A stretch of 64,000 nt of DNA from Chloroflexota bacterium (GTDB lineage Bacteria > Chloroflexota > UBA6077 > FW602-bin22 > JAMCVK01). Below are positions 25,076 to 33,566 of this stretch, in pieces. The translations under genes were made by a program, and so were the position numbers. Location of the stretch: the NCBI GenBank assembly GCA_023475225.1, contig JAMCVK010000050.1, forward strand, positions 1-64,000, in the 5' to 3' direction. The stretch's first letter is position 1, and each line of letters begins with the position of its first letter. A model generated the notes under the pieces. That model did not search any database. It saw only the letters and a list, made by a program, of their open reading frames with translations, and had not been told where the DNA came from.

Positions 25076-25633
25076 ATGTTTTGGAATCGTATTTCGGCTT
25101 TGCTCGCTGCTCCCGGAGTGATCATCCACGAGCTGGCTCATTACCTCTTTTGTCAGCTCGCTGGAGCACCCATTCATAAAGCTGTCTTCTTTCGTTTAGG
25201 CAATCCCGCGGGCTATGTTGTCCACGGTAGTCCCAGGCGCTTTCGGGGCCATTTTGCCATCGTTGTCGGCCCCCTATTGATCAACTCCGGCCTTGCCTTC
25301 ATCCTTTTTCTTATTCTAGTCGCCATGTGGGGCGGGTTTGGTGCTACGGGCAACCCACCGAGCGGGCTATCACTCTGGCTATCACCTCTTCTGCTCTGGT
25401 GTGGCCTCTCCATCTCGCTGCATGCCTTACCCAGCCGTGCCGATGCCGCAAGCCTTTGGCAGATGACCAGGCATCAGCTACATCTGGGTAATCTATCGGC
25501 TATTTTGGGTTATCCGGTGGCCGGGGCCATCTACCTGGCTAACCTGCTCAAGTTTCTGCGCATCGACTGGGTTTACGCCGGGATCCTGCTCTGGCTGGCT
25601 ATTGCCGCAGCCTTCCGTGTTCGCCCCTTTTGA
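25076..25633 (+). CDS. membrane protein with HExxH motif (M50-like)
   Basis: A 185-residue protein with about five hydrophobic segments. HELAH at residues 18-22, at the end of a membrane segment, is a zinc-peptidase motif of the site-2-protease type; the second ligand motif is not obvious, so activity is uncertain. It begins nine bases after ubiE and is probably the last gene of the operon. A role in membrane-protein or lipid metabolism is only a guess. Confidence 0.65.
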   Translation: MFWNRISALLAAPGVIIHELAHYLFCQLAGAPIHKAVFFRLGNPAGYVVHGSPRRFRGHFAIVVGPLLINSGLAFILFLILVAMWGGFGATGNPPSGLSLWLSPLLLWCGLSISLHALPSRADAASLWQMTRHQLHLGNLSAILGYPVAGAIYLANLLKFLRIDWVYAGILLWLAIAAAFRVRPF

Positions 25634-25753
25634 GTCGTTCTATGCCGCTGATGGGATGACATTCCTCACTGACACCGTTGGCGATGGTGTAGCGGACGGT
25701 GGTTCGGCAACCCTGCTAGTGTCTGGTTATGGCGATAGGGAGCGAACCATCGT

Positions 25754-26072
25754 AAAGGTAGGGAAACGAGGGTGGTGCCTTGAGCGGTCGTCCTCTAAAA
25801 CAATTACTTACTCTTCAGCCCAGCCTCGATGATTTCATCCACGGCGATCCACAAGGCCGCCAGGAAGGCAGCGATGGCGCAGAGAAGCAGTGTCGATGGG
25901 GCCGCGGCCAGGAACCTGGTGCCAGCCAACCCCTCCGCTACAGCCAATAGCGCAAAGATCAGCCCGATTAATGCGGCCACCCTTCCCACCCACAGATGAG
26001 TGGTCTCTCTTGGTTGCATTTCAGATACACCTCCTCAGATTGAACTGGCACCACCCTCATTTCTCTACCTTT
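25754..26072. repeat. long imperfect inverted repeats around a small membrane-protein gene
   Basis: The 26 bases at 25754-25779 recur inverted at 26047-26072 with two mismatches, and similarity continues about 14 bases further outward on each side. They bracket the 71-residue gene at 25804-26019. The unit of about 320-350 bp could be a MITE-like mobile unit carrying a gene, or a transcript-level structure. Confidence 0.6.
25804..26019 (-). CDS. small two-segment membrane protein
   Basis: A 71-residue protein with two hydrophobic segments (about 12-29 and 38-58) and an acidic end (DEIIEAGLKSK). I do not recognise a family. A very strong SD (GAGGAGGTG) lies eight bases before the ATG, which supports a real gene. 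It lies entirely between the inverted repeats at 25754-25779 and 26047-26072 and 82 bases downstream of ruvA on the same strand. Confidence 0.6.
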   Translation of the reverse strand: MQPRETTHLWVGRVAALIGLIFALLAVAEGLAGTRFLAAAPSTLLLCAIAAFLAALWIAVDEIIEAGLKSK

Positions 26073-26101
26073 AAGACGGTTTGTCCAGGACTGTATCCAT
26101 C

Positions 26102-26686
26102 TCAGCGATGGGTGAAGAAGCGTAGGGCTAAAATGATCCTCTCCTCTATAGTCAAGGTGTGATCGTCTGGCAAGGAACGTATGGCCGCCTGGGCCTCTGA
26201 AGCGCTATAGCCGAGGTTGGTCAGGGCGGCCAAGATATCCGCATCGGCCGGGGCCACGATGGATAGGGGGGCAGTTAGTCCTTCGGCAGCTACCTTACCC
26301 TTCAGCTCTAAGATGATGCGTCCGGCCATTTTACGTCCGATGCCAGGAACGCGGGTCAGAAAATCAGCATTCCCTGAGGCGATGGCTATCTGGAGGTGTG
26401 GTACGGGGACGGCCGAAAGGATAGCCGTGGCCGCCTTGGGGCCAACGCCGGAAATGGTGAGCAGCAGCTCGAACATGTGCAGCTCATCCTCTGTGGCGAA
26501 GCCATAAAGGGAAAGGTTGTCCTCACGCACATAGAGGTGAGTAAACAGATGTACCGCTTCACCGATGGACCCAATCTCCCGCAGGGTGCTGGTGGGGGCA
26601 TATATCCGGAAGCTCAGACCGCCGACATTAACAATGGCGTATTCGCCGGTTCGGGTCTCCAGGACACCACGCACGCAGCTGATCAA
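26102..26686 (-). CDS. ruvA: Holliday junction branch migration protein RuvA
   Basis: RuvA tetramers bind Holliday junctions and load the RuvB motor. The 194-residue protein has the N-terminal OB domain (MISCVRGVLETRTGEYAIVNVGG), two helix-hairpin-helix motifs (LLTISGVGPKAATAILS, LTRVPGIGRKMAGRIILELKGK) and the C-terminal RuvB-binding domain (about 150-194, AALTNLGYSASEAQAAI). It overlaps the end of ruvC by four bases. ruvB is not adjacent. Confidence 0.95.
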   Translation of the reverse strand: MISCVRGVLETRTGEYAIVNVGGLSFRIYAPTSTLREIGSIGEAVHLFTHLYVREDNLSLYGFATEDELHMFELLLTISGVGPKAATAILSAVPVPHLQIAIASGNADFLTRVPGIGRKMAGRIILELKGKVAAEGLTAPLSIVAPADADILAALTNLGYSASEAQAAIRSLPDDHTLTIEERIILALRFFTHR

Positions 26687-27204
26687 GAGGCACCTCCGCC
26701 TTGTCGTGCTTCTAGCGCAGCCTGCTGCTGTGTGGTATGGAGATGGCAGATGGCCAGAGCCAGGGCATCAGCCGCATCGTCTGGTTGGGGGAGGAAATCC
26801 AACCCCAGCAACAGGCGCACCATTTGTTGGATCTGCTCTTTACGAGCCCGCCCATAGCCGACGATAGCCTGCTTGATCTGGAGGGGCGTATATTCGCTCA
26901 CAGTCAATCCGCAGTTGGCCGCGGCGAGCATCGCTACGCCGCGGGCCTCACCGACGGCCAAGGCGGTGCGGATATTTTTGTTGAAAAAGAGCTCCTCCAG
27001 AGCGACCTCATTCGGCTGATAGCGCTGGATCAGCCCCAGCAACTCCTGATAAAGGGTTCGCAGGCGGTTGGCGACAGGGAGAGTAGCTGGTGTAGTGAGG
27101 GTGCCATAATCGATCAGGCTCAGTTGCTCTCCCTGGGCCTGCACCAGCCCATAACCCATCGTGGCCGTACCGGGGTCGATTCCCAGTACGATGTGTTTAG
27201 CCAT
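26683..27204 (-). CDS. ruvC: Holliday junction resolvase RuvC
   Basis: RuvC cuts Holliday junctions symmetrically. The 173-residue protein starts at the conserved (M)AKHIVLGIDPGTATMGYGLV, with the first catalytic Asp in GIDPG, the Glu in ALEELFF and the final Asp pair in PDDAADALALAICH. Longer in-frame starts exist at 27231 and 27255; no clear SD decides between them, and I use the start that gives the family length. Confidence 0.92.
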   Translation of the reverse strand: MAKHIVLGIDPGTATMGYGLVQAQGEQLSLIDYGTLTTPATLPVANRLRTLYQELLGLIQRYQPNEVALEELFFNKNIRTALAVGEARGVAMLAAANCGLTVSEYTPLQIKQAIVGYGRARKEQIQQMVRLLLGLDFLPQPDDAADALALAICHLHTTQQQAALEARQGGGAS

Positions 27205-27244
27205 AAGTCCAGATGAGGGTTCACGGCTCATTTCTCTCGCGCCC

Positions 27245-27994
27245 TCAGCTGGCATACTTCGCTAAAGCACTTTCTGCAAAGTCAACGTTGCAATACACAC
27301 GCTGTACTTCGTCCAGCTCTTCGAGCTTGTCCAGCAGTCTGAGCACTTTCGCCGAGTCGTCTTCATCCAACTGAAGCATCGTCTGGGGGACCAGGGCATT
27401 CTCAGCGGCGATGATGGCTATCTTCTGCTCCAGCAGAGTGCGGCGGACCCTCTCCAGATCAGCGGGCTGGGTATAGATTTCAACCACGTTATCCTCTGTC
27501 TTGATGTCTTCGGCTCCGGCGTCGATGGCCAACAGGGCCACCTCATCTGTGTCTATTCCCTTTGTCTCTACGGTGATGACACCGCGCGGTTCAAACATCC
27601 AGGCGACACAGCCGGACTCACCCAGGTTGCCCCCGCCGCGGGCGAAGACATTGCGAATCTCGGCCGCTGTTCGGTTGCGATTATTGGTCATCGCCTCGAC
27701 GAGGATGGCCGCTCCGCCTGGTCCGTACCCCTCATAAAAGATCTCCTCAAAGGTGGCTGCCTCCCCTCCACCAAGCCCTCGCTTTATAGCGCGCTCGATG
27801 TTCTCATGGGGCATATTTGCTTCCCGAGCCCGCTGAATGGCCAGCCGCAAGCGGAAGTTCGCCTCCGCATCGCCACCACCCTGCTGGGCCGCCAAGGTGA
27901 TCTCGCGACCGAGCTTGGTGAAAATCTGACCCCTTTTTGCATCAGCAGCGGCCTTTTGGCGCTTTATTTGAGCCCATTTGCTATGTCCAGACAT
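27245..27994 (-). CDS. YebC/PmpR family (TACO1) protein
   Basis: The 249-residue protein begins SGHSKWAQIKRQKAAADAKRGQIFTKLGREI, the hallmark of the YebC family, followed by NxxRTAAEIRNVFARGGGNLGESGCVAWMFEPRG. Members act as transcriptional regulators or, as shown for several homologues, as translation factors for polyproline stretches. It is the first gene of yebC-ruvC-ruvA, a conserved order in bacteria. The ATG has GGAGGAGAAAACG upstream. Confidence 0.93.
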   Translation of the reverse strand: MSGHSKWAQIKRQKAAADAKRGQIFTKLGREITLAAQQGGGDAEANFRLRLAIQRAREANMPHENIERAIKRGLGGGEAATFEEIFYEGYGPGGAAILVEAMTNNRNRTAAEIRNVFARGGGNLGESGCVAWMFEPRGVITVETKGIDTDEVALLAIDAGAEDIKTEDNVVEIYTQPADLERVRRTLLEQKIAIIAAENALVPQTMLQLDEDDSAKVLRLLDKLEELDEVQRVYCNVDFAESALAKYAS

Positions 27995-28063
27995 CGTTTT
28001 CTCCTCCGTCTTAGCGGCCAGATACGCTCAAGCCAACATCCACCAAGCGATAGTTACACCATA

Positions 28064-28093
28064 ATTATAACATTTAGGCGGAGAGGTTGTCAG
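28064..28093 (-). promoter_or_regulatory. promoter of yebC-ruvC-ruvA
   Basis: On the minus strand CTGACA (28093-28088) and TATAAT (28069-28064) are spaced by 18 bases, in the gap upstream of yebC. Confidence 0.55.
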
Positions 28094-28146
28094 ATGATGA
28101 TGGTGAGGGCATTTTGAAAATGAGGAGTGCAGTTGCGGATGCTGGA

Positions 28147-28632
28147 TTAGCCGTCTCCAGATTCGTCCAGTGAGAACTCTCCTCTGGCGACAGCCTCGAT
28201 GGCTTCGATGATGCGCATATAGCCGGTGCAGCGACAGAGGTTGCCTGAGATGGCTTCTCGGATCATCTGGCGGGAAGGGTTGGGATAACGATCTAGCAGG
28301 GCCTTAGCGCTGAGGAGCATGCCTGGGGTACAGTAGCCGCACTGTACAGCTCCATAGCGAACGAAGGACTCCTGCAGAGGATGCAACCTGGTAGCACTAC
28401 CTAACCCCTCTATCGTCAGGATTGAGCAGCCATCCGCTTGCGCCGCCAGCACCAGGCAGCTATTGACTGCCTGTCCATCAATGAGCACGGTGCAGGCCCC
28501 ACAATCCCCCTCCTCACAACCTACCTTCGTCCCGCTCAGATGCAACTGCTCCCGGATCACTCTCAGGAGAGTGTCCGTTGGTGAGATCTCAAGAATGTGG
28601 CGGTGGCCATTGACGGTGAGCTCGATCTTCAT
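28147..28632 (-). CDS. molybdenum hydroxylase (2Fe-2S) small subunit
   Basis: The 161-residue protein has the two [2Fe-2S] centres of the xanthine dehydrogenase/CO dehydrogenase small subunit: plant-type CEEGDCGACTVLIDG...SC in the first half and the helical CGYCTPGM...GNLCRCTGY motif in the second. It passes electrons from the Mo site to FAD. It is the last gene of the purine operon, 17 bases after the FAD subunit. Confidence 0.92.
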   Translation of the reverse strand: MKIELTVNGHRHILEISPTDTLLRVIREQLHLSGTKVGCEEGDCGACTVLIDGQAVNSCLVLAAQADGCSILTIEGLGSATRLHPLQESFVRYGAVQCGYCTPGMLLSAKALLDRYPNPSRQMIREAISGNLCRCTGYMRIIEAIEAVARGEFSLDESGDG

Positions 28633-28649
28633 TGGCCTTGTCCTTAAAG

Positions 28650-29510
28650 TTATTTTCGGAGGAGGCGATTTACAGCCTCGCGCAAGGCTTCCTCTACCAG
28701 GGCTGACGTCACTCTCCTCCTGTATTCGGCTGAAGCCCGCACATCGCTGATCGGCGAAGCCTCTGTCGCGGCCATCTGGGCTATCTTTTCTATGGACTCC
28801 TTCTCCAGTGGTTTACCTATGGCCCAGTTCTCCGTCCGGCACGCCCGGAGAGGTACCGGAGCTACAGAACCAAGGGCGATGCGTATCTCTGCAATGATGT
28901 GGCTTTTGATCTTTACGGCTACGGCGGCGCTGGCGATGGCGATGGCCAGGGCACTGCGCTGTCCCAGTTTGACGAAACGGCTGCCCCATCCATCGCCCAG
29001 GAGAGGAAGGATGACGGCGGTAAGGAGCTCCACGGGTCGCCGGTCGGTCCGTTTTGGACCTCTTAGGAATTCTCTTAACGCTATTTCCCGTGAACCGCTC
29101 AGGCTGCATAAACGCACATTGGCGTTATGTACCAGGAGGGCAGGAAGGGTATCCCCAGCGGGCGAGGCTGTGACGATATTGCCTCCCAGGGTGGCTCTAT
29201 TCCTGATCAATGGTGAGCCGACGGTGGCGGCTGCCTCGGCCAAAAGCGGCGCCGAGCGACGTATCGCCTCTGTGTAGCAGAGGTCGGTCATCGTCAGGGT
29301 CGCACTGAGGGTCAAAGACGAATCCCGGCGTTCGATTCCTCGTAAGGCCCCTATCCGGGAGATATCAAGGATCACCTTCGGGCGGATCAACTCCCGCCGC
29401 AAGGAAACGACCAGATCGGTGCCTCCGCTGACGATGGCGCAGTCCTCCCCATATTCGGCCAACGTCTTAAGGGCCTGTTCCGAAGAGGTAGCCTGAATGA
29501 ATTCCATCAT
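28650..29510 (-). CDS. molybdenum hydroxylase FAD-binding subunit
   Basis: The 286-residue medium subunit has the FAD motifs VSGGTDLVVSLR and RNRATLGGNIVTASPAGD and the C-terminal CO-dehydrogenase-flavoprotein domain (about 175-280). It takes electrons from the iron-sulfur subunit and hands them to NAD or another acceptor. The start overlaps the adenine deaminase stop by four bases. Confidence 0.92.
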   Translation of the reverse strand: MMEFIQATSSEQALKTLAEYGEDCAIVSGGTDLVVSLRRELIRPKVILDISRIGALRGIERRDSSLTLSATLTMTDLCYTEAIRRSAPLLAEAAATVGSPLIRNRATLGGNIVTASPAGDTLPALLVHNANVRLCSLSGSREIALREFLRGPKRTDRRPVELLTAVILPLLGDGWGSRFVKLGQRSALAIAIASAAVAVKIKSHIIAEIRIALGSVAPVPLRACRTENWAIGKPLEKESIEKIAQMAATEASPISDVRASAEYRRRVTSALVEEALREAVNRLLRK

Positions 29511-31252
29511 ACCCTGATGTTGATAATGCGGTGTTGGACGACATCAACAAGTCCCCTATCCGTGATGCCTAGCTCGGGCACGGTGGGCAGAGAGATGAAG
29601 GAGAGCGTCATAAAGGGGGCCGGCAATTGACAACCGAGCTCGGCCGCCGCCTGGTTCAAGCGCTGGGATTGCGCTATCACTGTTTCTGCCTCTTGATCGC
29701 TCATCAAACCGGCCAGCGGTAAAGGTAAAGAGGCCAGGACCTTTCCTTTCTTCACCACGACGAAACCACCCTGCATTTCCACCAGGGCGTTGATGGCTGC
29801 AGCCAGGTCCTCGTCGTCGCAACCGACGGCGATCAAATTATGGTGGTCGTGGGCTACCGAAGAAGCCAACACCCCCTTCCTTAAACCGAAACCTCTGACA
29901 AAGGCGATGGCCACGTTGCCATTCTTTCCATAACGCTCAACGACAACAAGCTTCAGCACATCCTTCTCAGGCGAGGGCCGTACGGCCCCACCCCGTACGG
30001 GTAAGGTGGCTCTCTCTTCCCTGTTGATGATCTGGTCGGGGTAGAGAGCGATTACCCGCACGTCGGCCTCTGTGCCATCGCTGGGGAGGATAAAGCTCTG
30101 GGGAGTTATCGGGCGCAGCAGTTTGACTGTGTTCCGTAGCCAGGACGGATAAGCAGAGGGCGCTAATGGCCTCACCAGACGGCCGTCTTTGGCTACCACC
30201 CGTCCATCAACCAGCACATAGCCTGGTTTCAGGTCCCTCAGATTCTCTACCAGAACGATATCGGCCAGTCTCCCTGGGGTGATGGAGCCGATCAGGTCAG
30301 CGAGACGGAAGTGCTCGGCAATATTGAGGGTAGCCATCTGGATGGCCTTGGTTGGTGGAACCCCTTCCTTGATGGCCTTCTTGACGTTATAGCTGATGTG
30401 TCCCTCGCTGCTTATATCGCTAGCGTGTTTGTCATCGGTACAGAAGATCAGGTGGCGGTAATCGAAATGGCCCTCTTGCACCCCTCTAAGGAGGGCGCTC
30501 AAGTTTCGTTCCGTGCTCCCTTCGCGAACCATTATCCGCAGTCCCAGGCGCAGCCGTTCGATCAGCGACTCAGCGGTGACGCACTCATGGTCGTCGGCGA
30601 TGCCGGCGGCCGTATAGGCGTTGAGTCGTGATCCCTTCAGTCCGATGGCGTGCCCGTTGACGATCTTCCTGAGGGAGCGAGCTGCCTCTATCTTTCCGAG
30701 GTACTCCTCCTGAGGAGGAATGATCTTCGTGGGATCCATCTCCCCCAGGCTGACTGCTTCTTTCCAGCATAGCATCTCCTGCACCTCAGACAGCCCCAGG
30801 CTTGCTCCTGTAGTTTCCAGGGCAGGAGCGGTCGGCACCCGAGAAGGAACCTCAAGAAACAGGCGTAGAGGGACTCCTTGGACACCGGCCAGGAGGGCAC
30901 GCACACCCTCAAGTCCAGCCACGTTAGCTATCTCCATAGGATCGATGAAGATGGCCGTTGTCCCCTGGGGCACAATCAGGCTGGCTAGCGCCTCAAGGGT
31001 TAACATCGTCGCCTCGATGTGCACGTGAGCGTCCATGAGGCCAGGAATGGCGTATAAGCCGGCGCAATCAAGTGTTTCCATTGCTGGCAACGGCTCATCC
31101 GAGCAGATGCTGGCGATATACCTCCCCTTTATGGCGATATTCGTCTGATATATCTCCTCGGAGTAAACGTTGACTAAGCGGCAGTTTTTCAAAAGCAGAT
31201 CACAGGGCACCTCACCAAGGGCTGCCCTGACCACGTCGGCTATCATTGGCAT
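29507..31252 (-). CDS. ade: adenine deaminase
   Basis: Adenine deaminase turns adenine into hypoxanthine, which the neighbouring xanthine-dehydrogenase-type enzyme can oxidise. The 581-residue protein has the amidohydrolase metal motif HVH (H76, H78) in DAHVHIEATM, GHAIGLKG, the DDHE motif, CTDDKHASD, and the specific C-terminal domain with VAHDHHNLIAVG. One deviation: the motif usually read DPHEIANV has Met at 106 (DPMEIANV). Its placement between the FAD and Mo subunits, overlapping both (4 and 10 bases), ties it to purine catabolism. Confidence 0.9.
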   Translation of the reverse strand: MPMIADVVRAALGEVPCDLLLKNCRLVNVYSEEIYQTNIAIKGRYIASICSDEPLPAMETLDCAGLYAIPGLMDAHVHIEATMLTLEALASLIVPQGTTAIFIDPMEIANVAGLEGVRALLAGVQGVPLRLFLEVPSRVPTAPALETTGASLGLSEVQEMLCWKEAVSLGEMDPTKIIPPQEEYLGKIEAARSLRKIVNGHAIGLKGSRLNAYTAAGIADDHECVTAESLIERLRLGLRIMVREGSTERNLSALLRGVQEGHFDYRHLIFCTDDKHASDISSEGHISYNVKKAIKEGVPPTKAIQMATLNIAEHFRLADLIGSITPGRLADIVLVENLRDLKPGYVLVDGRVVAKDGRLVRPLAPSAYPSWLRNTVKLLRPITPQSFILPSDGTEADVRVIALYPDQIINREERATLPVRGGAVRPSPEKDVLKLVVVERYGKNGNVAIAFVRGFGLRKGVLASSVAHDHHNLIAVGCDDEDLAAAINALVEMQGGFVVVKKGKVLASLPLPLAGLMSDQEAETVIAQSQRLNQAAAELGCQLPAPFMTLSFISLPTVPELGITDRGLVDVVQHRIINIRV

Positions 31253-33531
31253 AAGTTCTCCTCTTGAAGGGCAATGAAAAGCGCCTCAGCCGTCATGGGC
31301 AGGGACTGCAGGCGTACCCCGGTGGCATCCTTTATGGCGTTGGCGATGGCTGCAGCGGTAGCCACTGTTCCTATTTCGCCCAAGCCTTTGGCGCCGAAGG
31401 GTCCAGTAGGCTCCTCTCCCTCCACAAAGATGGCCTGCACCTCCGGGGCATCGATGGAGGTCGGGATGATGTATTCTGAGAGATTAATGACCCAGCCCTC
31501 CCCCTTGCGCCGAACCTCCTCATACAGGGCATAGCCGACGCCCATCAACACGCCACCCTCTATTTGTCCAGCAGCAGTGGCAGGGTTGATGATGCGGCCC
31601 GCCTCATGGATAGCGCTGATTTCTCTTACGATCACCTTCCCCGTCCGCGGGGCGACCTCGACAACGGCCACCTGGGTGCCATAACTATAAACGACGTGGG
31701 GAAGGCCGATTCCGAATGTGTCCTTTGTCTCAGCTGGATAGGGAAAGGTAAAATGCCCTATCCCCGAGACCGAGCGCCCCTCACGTTGAGCTGCGTGCAC
31801 GATTTCCTCACTGGAGAGGCGTTGCTCAGGGGCAGTCGTCTTCCAGACGACGCCTGCTGTGTAGGTCAGCCCTTCTTGCTGTACCCTGAGTATCCTGGAG
31901 GCTTCAGCCAGCAAGTTCGCTTTGGCCTCACGTGCGGCCAGGAGAACGGCTGAGCCCTGGACGTAGGTCAATCGTGAGGCTGAGGCCGTGCCAGCCTTTG
32001 GCGTCTGCGCCGTATCAGCCACGATCACGTTTATTTCGTCGTAGTCCAGGCCCAGCTCTTCGGCCGCTATCTGGATCATCGCCGTAACCGAGCCTTGCCC
32101 CATCTCTGAGCCTCCCAAGCATAACTGTACCCCGCCCTTCGCCGACCAGTCGATCCTGGCTGTGGCCTCATCCGGGATACCGAAGCCAAAGCCCGTCGTC
32201 ATTACGGAGCAGGCCAGACCGAACCCGTAGCGTTTACCATCGACTCTGCTCTTCTCCTTATAGCGAGCTGCCAATCGCCTTCGCTCACGCTCAGCCATCT
32301 CCAGGCAGGCAGCGAGTCCGACCTCATGTTTCAACCGAATACCGGTAGAAGTGGTATCTCCCTTCCGCCAGATGTTCCTTTGGCGAATCTCCAGAGGATC
32401 GATACTCAACCTCTCGGCCAGCATATCAATGATGCTCTCACAAGCGAAATTGACCTGCGGGACACCAAAGCCGCGCATGGCCCCGGCGATGAGGCAGTTC
32501 GTGTAAACGCAATAGGTATCCACGGCGATGTGGGGGATATGATAGGGCCCACTAGCCATCTCCGCCATAAGGGCGACGATGCCTGGACCGAAGGAGGCGT
32601 AAGCGCCGGTATTGGCGAAGATGGTCGCTTGCAGAGCTGTCAGACGCCCTTGAGTTGTGGCCCCAACTTTGTAATAGAGGGTGGCAGCGTGTCGCTTGGG
32701 ATGTGAGAGAACAGATTCCTCTCTAGTGTTGACGAAACGAACCGGCCTGCGGGTCTGGTAAGCTGCCAGAGCGGCCATTATCTGTAAGGCGATATCGTCC
32801 TTACCTCCGAAGGAGCCGCCGATAGCCGGGTTGATCACCCGAATTTGTTCCAGGGGCAGGTTCAGTGCTTGAGCGATCTGCTCTTGGTCCTTGAAGGGGT
32901 TCTGGGAGGGGGCCCAAACAGTGATCTGATCATTATTACAGATAGCCACAGCCACCTCTGGCTCCAGGTAGGCGTGGTCAACTGTTTGCGTTCGAAAGGT
33001 GGCTTCGAGGACGAGGTCGGCTGTGGCGAACCCTGCGTTGATGTCCCCGACATGGATCTGGCGGTGGGAGAGGAGATTACCGTCTGAGTGTACTAGAGGG
33101 GCGTCCTCCCGCAGGGCTATCTCGGGGTCGAAGACGGCTGGTTGCATCTGGTATGAGACCTTGATCCGTTTGAGTGCCTGGCGGGCGATCTCCTCAGTCC
33201 TGGCCACGATGACAGCTATCGCTTCACCCTGGAATCTAACCTTCTCGAAGGCTAGAATCGGCTGGTCTGGAACCATCACTCCAAAAGCGTTCCGCCCTAG
33301 TATATCTGAGGCAGTGAGGACAGCCACAACTCCTGGACAGGCCCTCGCCCCAGAGAGATCTATGGAAAGGAGATGGGCGTGATCGTGAGGCGAGCGTAAA
33401 ACCGCCCCGTATAACATGCCCTCAAACCAGAGATCGCCAGCGTATTTTGCTTCTCCCTGAACCTTTGGTCCGGCATCCCATCGTGCTATTGGTTTAGCGA
33501 TCGCCCGATAAGGGCTGGTGGTCGTAGTCAT
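31243..33531 (-). CDS. molybdenum hydroxylase large (Mo-cofactor) subunit, xanthine dehydrogenase-like
   Basis: The 762-residue catalytic subunit carries the molybdopterin cytosine dinucleotide motifs: GGSFGGKDDI, AMRGFGVPQ, GGSEMGQG and the C-terminal FGAKGLGEIG containing the catalytic Glu. It belongs to the XDH/aldehyde oxidase family. The operon partners (adenine deaminase, nucleoside-type transporter) argue for a purine substrate such as hypoxanthine or xanthine. The active site lacks the CO-dehydrogenase loop with the Cys ligand as far as I can see. It is 35 bases downstream of the permease genes. Confidence 0.9.
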   Translation of the reverse strand: MTTTTSPYRAIAKPIARWDAGPKVQGEAKYAGDLWFEGMLYGAVLRSPHDHAHLLSIDLSGARACPGVVAVLTASDILGRNAFGVMVPDQPILAFEKVRFQGEAIAVIVARTEEIARQALKRIKVSYQMQPAVFDPEIALREDAPLVHSDGNLLSHRQIHVGDINAGFATADLVLEATFRTQTVDHAYLEPEVAVAICNNDQITVWAPSQNPFKDQEQIAQALNLPLEQIRVINPAIGGSFGGKDDIALQIMAALAAYQTRRPVRFVNTREESVLSHPKRHAATLYYKVGATTQGRLTALQATIFANTGAYASFGPGIVALMAEMASGPYHIPHIAVDTYCVYTNCLIAGAMRGFGVPQVNFACESIIDMLAERLSIDPLEIRQRNIWRKGDTTSTGIRLKHEVGLAACLEMAERERRRLAARYKEKSRVDGKRYGFGLACSVMTTGFGFGIPDEATARIDWSAKGGVQLCLGGSEMGQGSVTAMIQIAAEELGLDYDEINVIVADTAQTPKAGTASASRLTYVQGSAVLLAAREAKANLLAEASRILRVQQEGLTYTAGVVWKTTAPEQRLSSEEIVHAAQREGRSVSGIGHFTFPYPAETKDTFGIGLPHVVYSYGTQVAVVEVAPRTGKVIVREISAIHEAGRIINPATAAGQIEGGVLMGVGYALYEEVRRKGEGWVINLSEYIIPTSIDAPEVQAIFVEGEEPTGPFGAKGLGEIGTVATAAAIANAIKDATGVRLQSLPMTAEALFIALQEENLCQ

Positions 33532-33566
33532 AGACGACTCCGTTATTTCTCAGGCTGGTATATGAA

